Shown piece after piece: positions 41,089 to 48,094 of a stretch of 48,094 nt of DNA. The notes below the pieces were generated by a model, which saw only the letters and a list, made by a program, of their open reading frames with translations, made no database searches and had not been told where the DNA came from. The translations under genes were made by a program, and so were the position numbers. The number at the start of each line of letters is the position of its first letter. The stretch's first letter is position 1. The stretch lies in NCBI GenBank assembly GCA_045645205.1, contig JAZRIJ010000080.1, positions 1 through 48,094 on the forward strand, written 5' to 3'. This DNA is from RGIG1995 sp045645205. Its GTDB lineage: Bacteria; Bacillota; Clostridia; Oscillospirales; CAG-272.

Positions 41089-41961
41089 TTACTTTCCCTC
41101 TTCTTTATCTTTATTTTTCTTTTTCAAATCAAGTGTTCCCTCTGTAACAAGGACAGGCTGCGCTTTTCTTGCCTTTTTAAAGTAAAACACCATAAGGCAA
41201 CAAGCACCGACTATAAATGAAGCAAGTCCTATGACCTGCGATATTCTGAAAGAACCTACATAAAGGCTGTCGGTACGAAGTCCCTCTATAAAGAATCTGC
41301 CGATACCGTACCAGCTTATATACATCAAGAATATTTCGCCGTGATATTTTTTCTTTTTATAATACGCGTTTATCAGAAGAAATCCTAACAGATTCCACAG
41401 CGATTCATACAAAAATGTAGGGTGGACATACATAGCCTCGCTCATATATCCCGTGCGGATACCCATTCTCAAAAAAATATCGGTAACACCGCCGTGCGCC
41501 TCTGCATTTACAAAATTTCCCCACCTGCCTATCATCTGCCCTATCATTACCGCAGGAGAAAGCATATCAAACATTTTGAGTATTTTTATTTTTTTTACAC
41601 AGCATATAACAACAGTCGCCAAAGCCCCGCCTATTATCGCGCCGTATATGGCAATTCCGCCTTTCCGTATGGCAATCACCTCCATAAAGGAATCATACTG
41701 CTCAAGGCTGGTCAGCACGTAGTAAAGACGCGCTCCTATAATGGCTACGGGAATTACAAAAATCGCAAAATCGAGTATATCGTCTTCTTTTATACCCTCG
41801 TAATATTTTGCCCTGTTCATAACATACATGACAGCAAGCATAATTCCGAAAGTTATAATCACTCCGTACCAGGCAATATCTTTTTCAAACAGAGAAAAAG
41901 CTACCTCATTTACCGCAAATTCATCTATCCCAAGTCCCGGAAAAGATATATAGTTAGTCAT
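41089..41961 (-). CDS. lgt: Prolipoprotein diacylglyceryl transferase
   Basis: Attaches diacylglycerol from phosphatidylglycerol to the lipobox Cys of prelipoproteins in the membrane. The 290 residues carry seven predicted helices, the Lgt signature GRWGNFVNAEAHGG near residue 140 with the catalytic Arg and the His-containing loop, and the IGRFFIEGLRTDSLY motif near residue 225. A charged C-terminal tail (KKKNKDKEEGK) is extra. 24 bases after ymfH. At least one client is in this window, the BspA-like lipoprotein. Confidence 0.96.
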   Translation of the reverse strand: MTNYISFPGLGIDEFAVNEVAFSLFEKDIAWYGVIITFGIMLAVMYVMNRAKYYEGIKEDDILDFAIFVIPVAIIGARLYYVLTSLEQYDSFMEVIAIRKGGIAIYGAIIGGALATVVICCVKKIKILKMFDMLSPAVMIGQMIGRWGNFVNAEAHGGVTDIFLRMGIRTGYMSEAMYVHPTFLYESLWNLLGFLLINAYYKKKKYHGEIFLMYISWYGIGRFFIEGLRTDSLYVGSFRISQVIGLASFIVGACCLMVFYFKKARKAQPVLVTEGTLDLKKKNKDKEEGK

Positions 41962-41985
41962 TTTTTCACATCCTCTTTACAGAAA

Positions 41986-43275
41986 TCATACGGGGCAGAC
42001 TGTGGACATTGCAAAAAAGCTGTCGTCAAACATACACTTCAGCAAATTTTCTACGTCTTCAAATTCAAGCTCTCTTACAGCCTCGGAGTAGTCAAATAAA
42101 TCACAACCCTCAAATATATAGCTCATAAGCTCGTATGCTATCTCCTCGGTGCTGTCAAAGTTCTTTATAAAGTCTGCAAAAATGACCTTCTTGCACCTCT
42201 CATAATCAGCTCTTTCTATTCCCTTTTCCTGCATTTCTTTTATATAATTTCTTATTCTGCCGTACACTTCTTCGGTATCTGAAGACTCACCCGATATTTC
42301 GTTAAACGCAAAGCTTTCGCTTATGCTGTAGCAATATTCAAAGTTGCTTGATATAAGTCCCTCGTCATAAAGCTCATTGAATATTTTACTGCTCTTACTG
42401 AACAGCACCTCGTTCAGAACAGCCATTCCCGCAGCCTTTTTCAACCTTTCAAACGGTATATCGGGTATCTTATTGTCTTTTATTCCAATATCAAACAACG
42501 GCTTTGACACCTGCATTTTTGCAGTTATTCTTTGTCTTGAAACGCAGTCCTTTTCTTTGTCAAATATCCTTTCGATCTCACATTCGGGCGATCTCTTCAA
42601 AACCTTGTCGCACACGGAAAGAACATCATCCACCATAATATCACCGCATACGCAAAGAACCATGTTATGCAGATTATAGAAAGTATTGTAGCACTTATAA
42701 AGCAGCTCTGCGTCTATCTTAGCTATTGACTCGACGGTTCCCGCTATACTTATCTGCACGGGATGCTTTTCATACATAGCCTCAAGAAGATTAAAAAACA
42801 GTACTCTTCCGGGGTTGTCCTCACCCATCTTTATTTCCTGTCCGATTATCCCCTGTTCCTTTTGCACGGTTTTATCCGTAAAATACGGCTTTGTTACAAA
42901 ATCAAGGAGTATTTCAAGGGAGTCCTTAAAATTCTCGGTACAGGAAAACAAATACGCCGTCTTGTCAAAAGAGGTAAAAGCATTTGCATTCGCTCCCGTT
43001 TCGGCATATCTGGAAAAGGTATCGGGGCCGTTTTCATTGTCAAAAAGCTTATGCTCAAGAAAATGAGCAATACCGTTGGGTACTTCGGTTATATTCTTTT
43101 CGCCCTTAACTCTGAATTTGTTGTCGATCGAGCCGTATTTCGTTCCGAAAACAGCAAAGGTCGTAGTCAGCTTCTTCGGAAAAACATAAACATCAAGTCC
43201 GCTTTCGTGGCATATCTTCGTATAGCTTTCTCCCAAAAACTCATTTGTCTTTACATATCTCTCACACACCGTCAT
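41986..43275 (-). CDS. ymfH: M16 family metallopeptidase, YmfH-like
   Basis: The zinc site HFLEH lies at residues 71-75 with the third ligand in GIIGQEIKM about 70 residues on, so this half is catalytically competent. The 429 residues have the two-domain M16B layout. In Bacillus, YmfF/YmfH act in formation of 5-aminopentanol on elongation factor P; the family label here rests on order and motif reading. It overlaps the end of the ymfF-like gene by 14 bases with a GGGGGAAG ribosome site. Confidence 0.88.
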   Translation of the reverse strand: MTVCERYVKTNEFLGESYTKICHESGLDVYVFPKKLTTTFAVFGTKYGSIDNKFRVKGEKNITEVPNGIAHFLEHKLFDNENGPDTFSRYAETGANANAFTSFDKTAYLFSCTENFKDSLEILLDFVTKPYFTDKTVQKEQGIIGQEIKMGEDNPGRVLFFNLLEAMYEKHPVQISIAGTVESIAKIDAELLYKCYNTFYNLHNMVLCVCGDIMVDDVLSVCDKVLKRSPECEIERIFDKEKDCVSRQRITAKMQVSKPLFDIGIKDNKIPDIPFERLKKAAGMAVLNEVLFSKSSKIFNELYDEGLISSNFEYCYSISESFAFNEISGESSDTEEVYGRIRNYIKEMQEKGIERADYERCKKVIFADFIKNFDSTEEIAYELMSYIFEGCDLFDYSEAVRELEFEDVENLLKCMFDDSFFAMSTVCPV

Positions 43276-44551
43276 CTTCCCCCTCTCCCGTCAATGTTCC
43301 CTCAAGGAAATAAACGGTATCAAGCTCGATCTTTTGAGCTATTCTCACTATATCTTCTTTGGTAACAGCCATAAATCTGCCGCAGACTTCATCATGTGTA
43401 TCATCAAGCCCCGACAGTCTTCTTGTAAGATACCAGCCCTCAAGAGCAGCAGGACTGTCGTTTAATTCGCTGTAAGCATTTTTCAGTGATTTTTTCGCCA
43501 AGTTCAGCTCTTCTTCGGTTATCTTACCCTGCTTTATGCTTTCAAGCTGCGCCAGTATCTCATTTTGCGCCTTTTCCTTGTTTGACACTTCAATACCGCT
43601 TGTTACCACCATTACTCCTTTCATACCGTCGGGAATAGCTCTACAGTAATAACAAAGACTCAGTTTTTCTCTGACGTTCATAAACAGCTTACTTACGGGA
43701 GAGTTGCCGTACATTTCAACAAACACCGGAAATGCAGTATAGTCCGCTTCACCGACAACACTACCCGTTCTGAATCCCAACGACAGTTTGCCCTGAGATG
43801 CCGATATTTTCTCAACTATTTCCTTTACAACCGACACATCTTTTCTTACAGAAGTCTTTCTAAGCTCGGTATAACTACGAGCCTTGCTCACAAACATTTT
43901 TTTTAGTCTACTGCAAATATAGTCTTTGTCTCCGCTTCCGACATAGAATATCTCTATCTTAGAGCTTTGCAAAAGCTCATTGTATGCCCTATAAAGCTTA
44001 TCGGGAGTTATTTCTTTAACCGATGCTTCATCTCCATACTCACATATACCGAAAGCTTCGTCCTTGCACATTTCCTGCTGACAGCGTCTCACGGCATAAC
44101 CGTTTTTGTTGTTTATTATCGCCCTTATATCAGCAATAAGATCGTTTTTCTCGCTTTCAACATAGCTACTTAAAAAAACACCGTTTTCAGTATAAGGCCG
44201 AAACAGCAACTCTTCCAATATATCAAGAGTTCCCGCAGTTATCTCTGTGCCGTCCAATGTATATTTATCCGCAAGCCAGCTTGCAGTCATTCCGCAAACC
44301 TGATACTCACCTCGTTTGTATACCCTGCCCTCTACAGATGCCGCATACAACTCGTCAAGCGAGTTCTTTATACTCGCCAGATCTTTATGTTTTTCTGTTC
44401 CTCTGATAAGCACCTGCGGAACTAATGCATAAAGGGCAGCTTTGTCTTTTTCAAGAAAATTGACAAAGTTGACCGAAAGATAATTGGTCTTAAACTTGTC
44501 TGTATTTATTATATTCAGCATTATACCGTCGGAAATTTTTATTTTTTCCAA
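43262..44551 (-). CDS. ymfF: M16 family peptidase-like protein, YmfF-like, without zinc motif
   Basis: Also 429 residues and of the M16 fold (TNYLSVNFVNFLEKD, LFMNVREKLSLCYYCRAIPDGM near residue 290, the R/Y-containing loop that binds substrate). The HxxEH zinc motif is absent at the expected site, so it should be the non-catalytic partner of the next gene, forming an M16B heterodimer. Starts with TTG at 44551, with GAGGTGG 10 bases upstream. First gene of the operon ymfF-ymfH-lgt-folD. Confidence 0.87.
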   Translation of the reverse strand: MEKIKISDGIMLNIINTDKFKTNYLSVNFVNFLEKDKAALYALVPQVLIRGTEKHKDLASIKNSLDELYAASVEGRVYKRGEYQVCGMTASWLADKYTLDGTEITAGTLDILEELLFRPYTENGVFLSSYVESEKNDLIADIRAIINNKNGYAVRRCQQEMCKDEAFGICEYGDEASVKEITPDKLYRAYNELLQSSKIEIFYVGSGDKDYICSRLKKMFVSKARSYTELRKTSVRKDVSVVKEIVEKISASQGKLSLGFRTGSVVGEADYTAFPVFVEMYGNSPVSKLFMNVREKLSLCYYCRAIPDGMKGVMVVTSGIEVSNKEKAQNEILAQLESIKQGKITEEELNLAKKSLKNAYSELNDSPAALEGWYLTRRLSGLDDTHDEVCGRFMAVTKEDIVRIAQKIELDTVYFLEGTLTGEGEDDGV

Positions 44552-44598
44552 TCTCTTGCCACCTCATCTTTATCTTTGTACATATATCCCTTTACAAT

Positions 44599-44626
44599 AT
44601 TATACACATTTTTTTGAACATTTCAA
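44599..44626 (-). promoter_or_regulatory. Sigma-A promoter of ymfF-ymfH-lgt-folD
   Basis: On the minus strand TTGAAA (44626-44621), 16-base spacer, TATAAT (44604-44599), about 45 bases before the TTG start. Confidence 0.65.
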
Positions 44627-44649
44627 CACATTGAATAATATTATATTTT

Positions 44650-45627
44650 TTACTGCTTATAAAGAGCCAATTCCGTCCCCTTGTAATAATGCGCCAAAAT
44701 CTCCCTGTATTCCATCCCCTCTTCAGCTAAAACCGAACAGCCGTACTGGCTCATTCCCACACCGTGTCCGTTTCCGCTCACCTCAAATTTGAAAACTCCG
44801 TCATTACAAACCAAGCTGAAAGCCGTTGATTTCAGTCCGAATATCTCTCTTATTCTCCGTCCCGTTATAACTGTTCCCGATATATTAACATTTTTAACTC
44901 TGTTGTTTTCTCCCTTTTCAACATTCTTTATCCAACCGCTCGGACCATCGGTCAGTTTACAGTATATACCCTCGCTTTCAAGAATGCTTTTAAATTCATT
45001 GGATGTATATTCAGCGTATGTTACGGAAACTGCTTCGGGAGTTGAAACAGAAACAAGATATGGTATCTCGAAGCCCCATATATTTTCCGCGCTTTCGGTA
45101 AATCCAAAAGAACTTGCATGAAATACCGTGTCGGCAATCCCGCCTTCGTAATAAAGCACCTCCCCCCTTGTTTGAGAAACCGCATCTTCCATTATTTTGT
45201 AAAGGGCATCAGCGCTGTCCTCTCCCCACCTGTCCGACGCTTCTTCGGGTGAAATATAGCCTAAACAATGAGTATAATCCGTGCATACGTGAGCAGAAAA
45301 ATGCTTGGTATATCTTTCAACGCTGTCCATCCTCCGCAGACAGTAGCTTCTTATGGCAACAGACATAGCCTTTAATGCCTCAATATTAAAACTTGAAGGA
45401 ACTTCGGCAAGCATTACACGTATTACATATTCTTCCAAATCAATTGTTATCTTTTCCCCTGTAGAAGTTATGTACAATTCAACTTCTTTTCTTTCAAGAG
45501 CATCTTTGTCAAATTCCTCATTTTTTGCCTCGTCGGATGCCTGTCCCCCCACAATAAGTCCCGCCGCCGTAGGAGATATTATCATTATACATATTGCAAC
45601 TATTATGCTTATAACTCTGTAATTCAA
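44650..45627 (-). CDS. SpoIID/LytB domain protein
   Basis: SpoIID is a lytic transglycosylase that digests glycan strands during engulfment. The 325 residues start with a signal anchor (about residues 3-27), then the SpoIID domain: LEEYVIRVMLAEVPSSFNIEALKAM near residue 70 includes the conserved catalytic Glu, then RSYCLRRM, and the C-terminal GNGHGVGMSQYGCSVLAEEGM. It suggests a spore former or a derivative, but SpoIID-like proteins also occur in non-sporulators. It starts with TTG at 45627, at the T run of a terminator (45629-45667) whose stem covers its ribosome site. Confidence 0.88.
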   Translation of the reverse strand: MNYRVISIIVAICIMIISPTAAGLIVGGQASDEAKNEEFDKDALERKEVELYITSTGEKITIDLEEYVIRVMLAEVPSSFNIEALKAMSVAIRSYCLRRMDSVERYTKHFSAHVCTDYTHCLGYISPEEASDRWGEDSADALYKIMEDAVSQTRGEVLYYEGGIADTVFHASSFGFTESAENIWGFEIPYLVSVSTPEAVSVTYAEYTSNEFKSILESEGIYCKLTDGPSGWIKNVEKGENNRVKNVNISGTVITGRRIREIFGLKSTAFSLVCNDGVFKFEVSGNGHGVGMSQYGCSVLAEEGMEYREILAHYYKGTELALYKQ

Positions 45628-45628
45628 A

Positions 45629-45667
45629 AAACCACCTCAACGGAATTATATTCCGCAAAAGTGGTTT
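45629..45667 (-). terminator. Terminator after the AraC gene that covers the spoIID start region
   Basis: CGGAAT/ATTCCG (45641-45646 / 45650-45655) topped on AAACCAC/GTGGTTT (45629-45635 / 45661-45667), T6 following on minus. The spoIID GAGGTGG ribosome site (45638-45632) is within its descending arm. Confidence 0.8.
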
Positions 45668-45704
45668 ATATTCGTAGTTCTCCGTAAAAAACACATTGCC
45701 GAAA

Positions 45705-46526
45705 TCAATCTATCAGCAGCTTGTCATCACTGGGAACATGACCGAGCAGCTTTGTGTAGGCACGGTAAAAAGATGAATAGTCTCCAAACCCCGATTCAAT
45801 AGCGGCGCGAGACGCGGAATACCCCTTGTTTATAAGTTGCTGCGCCTGTGTTACACGCTTATAATTTATGTATTTTCCAACGGTGGTCCCCGTCGCTTTT
45901 CTGAACACTTTATTCAAGTGATGCTTACTTATGTAAAACTTTTTGGAAAGAAAATCAAGAGAAATGGGCGAGCAAATATTCTCGTTGAGATATTTAATCA
46001 TATCGGCAACCGCCGTATTTATACTGCCTTTGGGAGCTGTATTGTCAACGGTTTTGCTCATATAAAGCAGTTTTGTGAGCAGCCCCTGCACAGCAATGGA
46101 AATTGCCATATCCTTCATATTCTCAGGCATGTCGCGACAGTTAAATATGCTGTCATATCCCTCACGCAAACCAAAGCTGCTTATATTCTCGTAATAAATC
46201 TTTCCGCTGTTCGCTCCGTAAAAGGACAAAAGCTCCTTTCTTATTTCCTCGGGAACCAACTCCTCGGAAAAATGAAGCACATAACGCTTGTACGGCATAG
46301 TGCTCTTTATTTTTACCCCATGGAACACATTGGGGCCTATCAGCAATACGCTGTAGGGCTTGGGTCTGTATTCCTTTCCTTCTATAAGGTAAACAACATC
46401 GCCGTCCTCAAAATATACTATCTCATAAAGACTGTGGCAATGCAAGTCAAACACCTGGGTAGAAGTATCTCCAACCGTGTGATGCATAAAGATATACCTC
46501 GTCTTCATTTCGTCTCTTTTCAACAA
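45705..46526 (-). CDS. AraC family transcriptional regulator
   Basis: N-terminal cupin sensor (about residues 1-150, with IFMHHTVGDTSTQVFDLHCHSLYEIVYFEDG) and C-terminal double helix-turn-helix (about 175-270: ISLDFLSKKFYISKHHLNKVFRKATG, then RAAIESGFGDYSSFYRAY). It is probably a sugar-responsive activator of the divergent isomerase/oxidoreductase operon that starts at 46673. Start chosen as TTG 46526, six bases after GAGGTG; the ATG at 46550 lies inside the -10 box of its own promoter (46549-46554) and is unlikely to be in the mRNA. Some annotations will show the ATG start, 8 codons longer. Confidence 0.88.
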   Translation of the reverse strand: MLKRDEMKTRYIFMHHTVGDTSTQVFDLHCHSLYEIVYFEDGDVVYLIEGKEYRPKPYSVLLIGPNVFHGVKIKSTMPYKRYVLHFSEELVPEEIRKELLSFYGANSGKIYYENISSFGLREGYDSIFNCRDMPENMKDMAISIAVQGLLTKLLYMSKTVDNTAPKGSINTAVADMIKYLNENICSPISLDFLSKKFYISKHHLNKVFRKATGTTVGKYINYKRVTQAQQLINKGYSASRAAIESGFGDYSSFYRAYTKLLGHVPSDDKLLID

Positions 46527-46548
46527 AGCTATCACCTCTTCTTTTTCC

Positions 46549-46577
46549 ATTATAAATCCAAACAGCTATTTTTGCAA
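46549..46577 (-). promoter_or_regulatory. Promoter of the AraC regulator gene
   Basis: On the minus strand TTGCAA (46577-46572), 17-base spacer, TATAAT (46554-46549). Back to back with the promoter at 46599; the area between is a likely operator, though no clear repeat is seen. Confidence 0.6.
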
Positions 46578-46598
46578 TACTTACGATAAAATATGCAA

Positions 46599-46627
46599 TT
46601 GAAAAGATTTGAAGCAGATGGTATAAT
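46599..46627 (+). promoter_or_regulatory. Promoter of the sugar isomerase/oxidoreductase operon
   Basis: TTGAAA (46599-46604), 17-base spacer, TATAAT (46622-46627). AAAGGAG precedes the ATG at 46673. Confidence 0.7.
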
Positions 46628-46672
46628 ATTGTAAATAGTTAAAGTGCATATTTATTTAAAGGAGATAAAACT

Positions 46673-47440
46673 ATGAAATTAGGTGCACAGCTTTTCACAC
46701 TCAGAGAACAGCTTAAAACCGAAGAAGACATCCGAATCGGTTTGAAAAAGGTTGCGGAAATAGGCTACAAAACCGTTCAGGTTTCCAATGTCGGTCCTAT
46801 CGATCCCAAAATTTTGAAGGACATCTGCGACGAAAACAGTCTTGAGATCATCCTCACTCACACAAAGCCCGACAGACTTCTTAATGAGCTTGATGATGTA
46901 ATCAAAGAACACGATATTTACAATTGTAAATATATCGGTATCGGAAGTATGCCTGTAGCATACAGAAACGAAGAAGGTCTTCAAAAATTTATTGATGATT
47001 TTACTCCCGTAATTGACAAAATAAGTGCAGCGGGCAAAAAATTTATGTATCACCACCACAGCTTTGAATTTCACAGAATGAACGACGGCAAATTGCTGTT
47101 CGATCACCTTCTCGAAGCCTTCCCCGCAGAAAAGTTCGGTATTATCCTTGATACATATTGGATTCAACATGCAGGTCTTGAAATTTGTTCTATGATCGAT
47201 AAGCTTAAGGGCAGACTTGAATGCGTTCACCTAAAGGATATGTATCTTCCCGAATTTAACAACGAACATACATTTGCTTCCATAGGCGATGGAAACATTG
47301 ACTTTGTTCCCGTAATCAAGGCTTTTGAAAGAAATGACACACAATATATGTTCGTTGAACAGGATCAAACACCCGGCTGTCCTTTTGAGGCTCTCAAGCG
47401 CAGCTATGACTACATTCAAACAATTTTTAAGGAGAATTAA
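46673..47440 (+). CDS. Sugar phosphate isomerase/epimerase family protein
   Basis: TIM-barrel enzyme of the xylose-isomerase-like (IolE/IolI) superfamily. The 255 residues show LGAQLFTLREQL at the start, HHHSFEF near residue 123, LDTYWIQHAG near residue 160, VHLKDM near residue 185 and FVEQDQTP near residue 225. These supply the metal-binding Glu, Asp, His, Glu set. It is followed after three bases by a Gfo/Idh/MocA dehydrogenase, and an AraC regulator is divergent, so a sugar or inositol-like substrate is likely. The exact substrate is not known. Confidence 0.85.
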   Translation: MKLGAQLFTLREQLKTEEDIRIGLKKVAEIGYKTVQVSNVGPIDPKILKDICDENSLEIILTHTKPDRLLNELDDVIKEHDIYNCKYIGIGSMPVAYRNEEGLQKFIDDFTPVIDKISAAGKKFMYHHHSFEFHRMNDGKLLFDHLLEAFPAEKFGIILDTYWIQHAGLEICSMIDKLKGRLECVHLKDMYLPEFNNEHTFASIGDGNIDFVPVIKAFERNDTQYMFVEQDQTPGCPFEALKRSYDYIQTIFKEN

Positions 47441-47442
47441 TT

Positions 47443-48094
47443 ATGAAAAAAGTAAGACTCGGTGTAATCGGCATCGGTAATATGGGTACTTCCCATTGCC
47501 AGAATATTGTAGAAAAAGGACTCGTTCCCAATGTTGAATTGGCAGCTGTGGCTGACCATTCAGAAGCACGCAGACAGTGGGCAAAGGAAAACCTTCCCGA
47601 AACTGTTGAGATCTTTACGGAAGGAACAGATCTTATCGACAACGCAAAAGTTGACGCTGTTTTGGTTGCTGTTCCCCATTACGAACATACAAAGTTATCT
47701 ATCAGAGCTATGAAAAAAGGTCTCCACGTTATGTGCGAAAAACCCGCAGGTGTTTACACAAAGCAGGTTAAAGAGATGAACAAGGTTGCAGATGAATGCG
47801 ATGTTGTATTCGGTATGATGTTCAACCAGAGAACAAATTGCATTTACCGTAAGATAAAAGAAATGCTCACCGACGGAACTCTCGGCGAGATCAAAAGAGT
47901 AAACTGGATCATCACAAACTGGTTCCGTTCACAGTTTTACTACGATTCCGGCGCTTGGAGAGCAACATGGGCAGGCGAAGGCGGCGGCGTTCTTCTCAAC
48001 CAGTGTCCTCATCAGCTCGACCTTCTCCAGTGGCGCTGCGGCATGCCCACAAAGGTACGCGCATTCTGCCATATCGGTAAGTGGCACGATATTG
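47443..48094 (+). CDS. Gfo/Idh/MocA family oxidoreductase (cut by window end)
   Basis: Only the first 217 residues are in the window. The NAD(P)-binding start is VRLGVIGIGNMGTSHCQN (residues 4-21), then AVPHYEHTKLSIRAM and the signature GLHVMCEKPAGV with the catalytic Lys near residue 99. GGGVLLNQCPHQLDLLQWRCG near residue 185 carries the conserved active-site His. It would oxidise or reduce a sugar or cyclitol, in series with the isomerase upstream. Ribosome site AAGGAG at 47429-47434. The 3' end lies outside. Confidence 0.92.
   Translation, partial: MKKVRLGVIGIGNMGTSHCQNIVEKGLVPNVELAAVADHSEARRQWAKENLPETVEIFTEGTDLIDNAKVDAVLVAVPHYEHTKLSIRAMKKGLHVMCEKPAGVYTKQVKEMNKVADECDVVFGMMFNQRTNCIYRKIKEMLTDGTLGEIKRVNWIITNWFRSQFYYDSGAWRATWAGEGGGVLLNQCPHQLDLLQWRCGMPTKVRAFCHIGKWHDI

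Overview
The window reads as a chromosomal segment of a low-to-moderate GC, AT-biased Firmicute of class Clostridia, probably in or near the Oscillospiraceae/Ruminococcaceae. This is inferred from gene content: a fused PurL with its own glutaminase domain, GatCAB transamidation, meso-diaminopimelate dehydrogenase, the YmfF/YmfH M16 pair, a SpoIID/LytB protein, the Prp protease with an N-terminally extended L27, a T-box leader, BspA-like repeats and Cys/His repeat surface proteins. I see no rRNA, tRNA, CRISPR array, phage or insertion sequence.

Layout. 1-5.1 kb: mtaB-purL (minus). 5.2-6.2 kb: an RluA-type pseudouridine synthase (plus) broken by a one-base frameshift at a run of seven A. 6.2-12.2 kb: ddh, a class I glutamine amidotransferase, a lipid kinase, trmO, two small membrane/zinc-ribbon proteins of unknown role and an AEC transporter. 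12.5-14.0 kb: guaB. 14.2-17.6 kb: a four-gene cell-surface glycosylation cassette (DUF6020, GtrA, GT2, DUF2304). 17.7-20.7 kb: NAGPA-type phosphodiester glycosidase, an unknown membrane protein and a small alarmone synthetase. 20.7-23.2 kb: a SecB-like chaperone gene followed by a secreted, membrane-anchored protein with five and a half Cys/His repeats. 23.3-30.0 kb: a complete F-type ATP synthase operon (atpIBEFHAGDC). 30.1-35.2 kb: aspS-gatC-gatA-gatB behind a T-box leader. 35.2-38 kb: asparaginase and a BspA-like lipoprotein. 38-40.2 kb: galE and rplU-prp-rpmA. 40.2-44.6 kb: ymfF-ymfH-lgt-folD. 44.6-48.1 kb: spoIID-like gene, an AraC regulator and a divergent sugar isomerase/oxidoreductase operon that runs off the window.

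How the parts fit. The strongest story is the aspS-gatCAB operon. Its T-box appears to carry an Asn (AAC) specifier, and its AspRS has His at position 31, the residue linked to tolerance of tRNA-Asn. This points to indirect Asn-tRNA(Asn) synthesis under control of uncharged tRNA-Asn. Yet the GatA encoded there lacks all three catalytic amidase residues (Lys, cis-Ser, Ser) and about 60 N-terminal residues, so it looks like a pseudo-amidase and the source of ammonia is unclear. A cytosolic-type asparaginase gene sits directly upstream. The second notable point is the SecB-like gene, unusual in a monoderm-type genome, transcribed with one exported Cys-rich protein. The third is the ATP synthase c subunit, whose residues match a Na+ site with two carboxylates; the same operon encodes an epsilon subunit without its C-terminal helical domain.

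All domain and family calls come from reading translated sequence and recalled family motifs. No database search was run.
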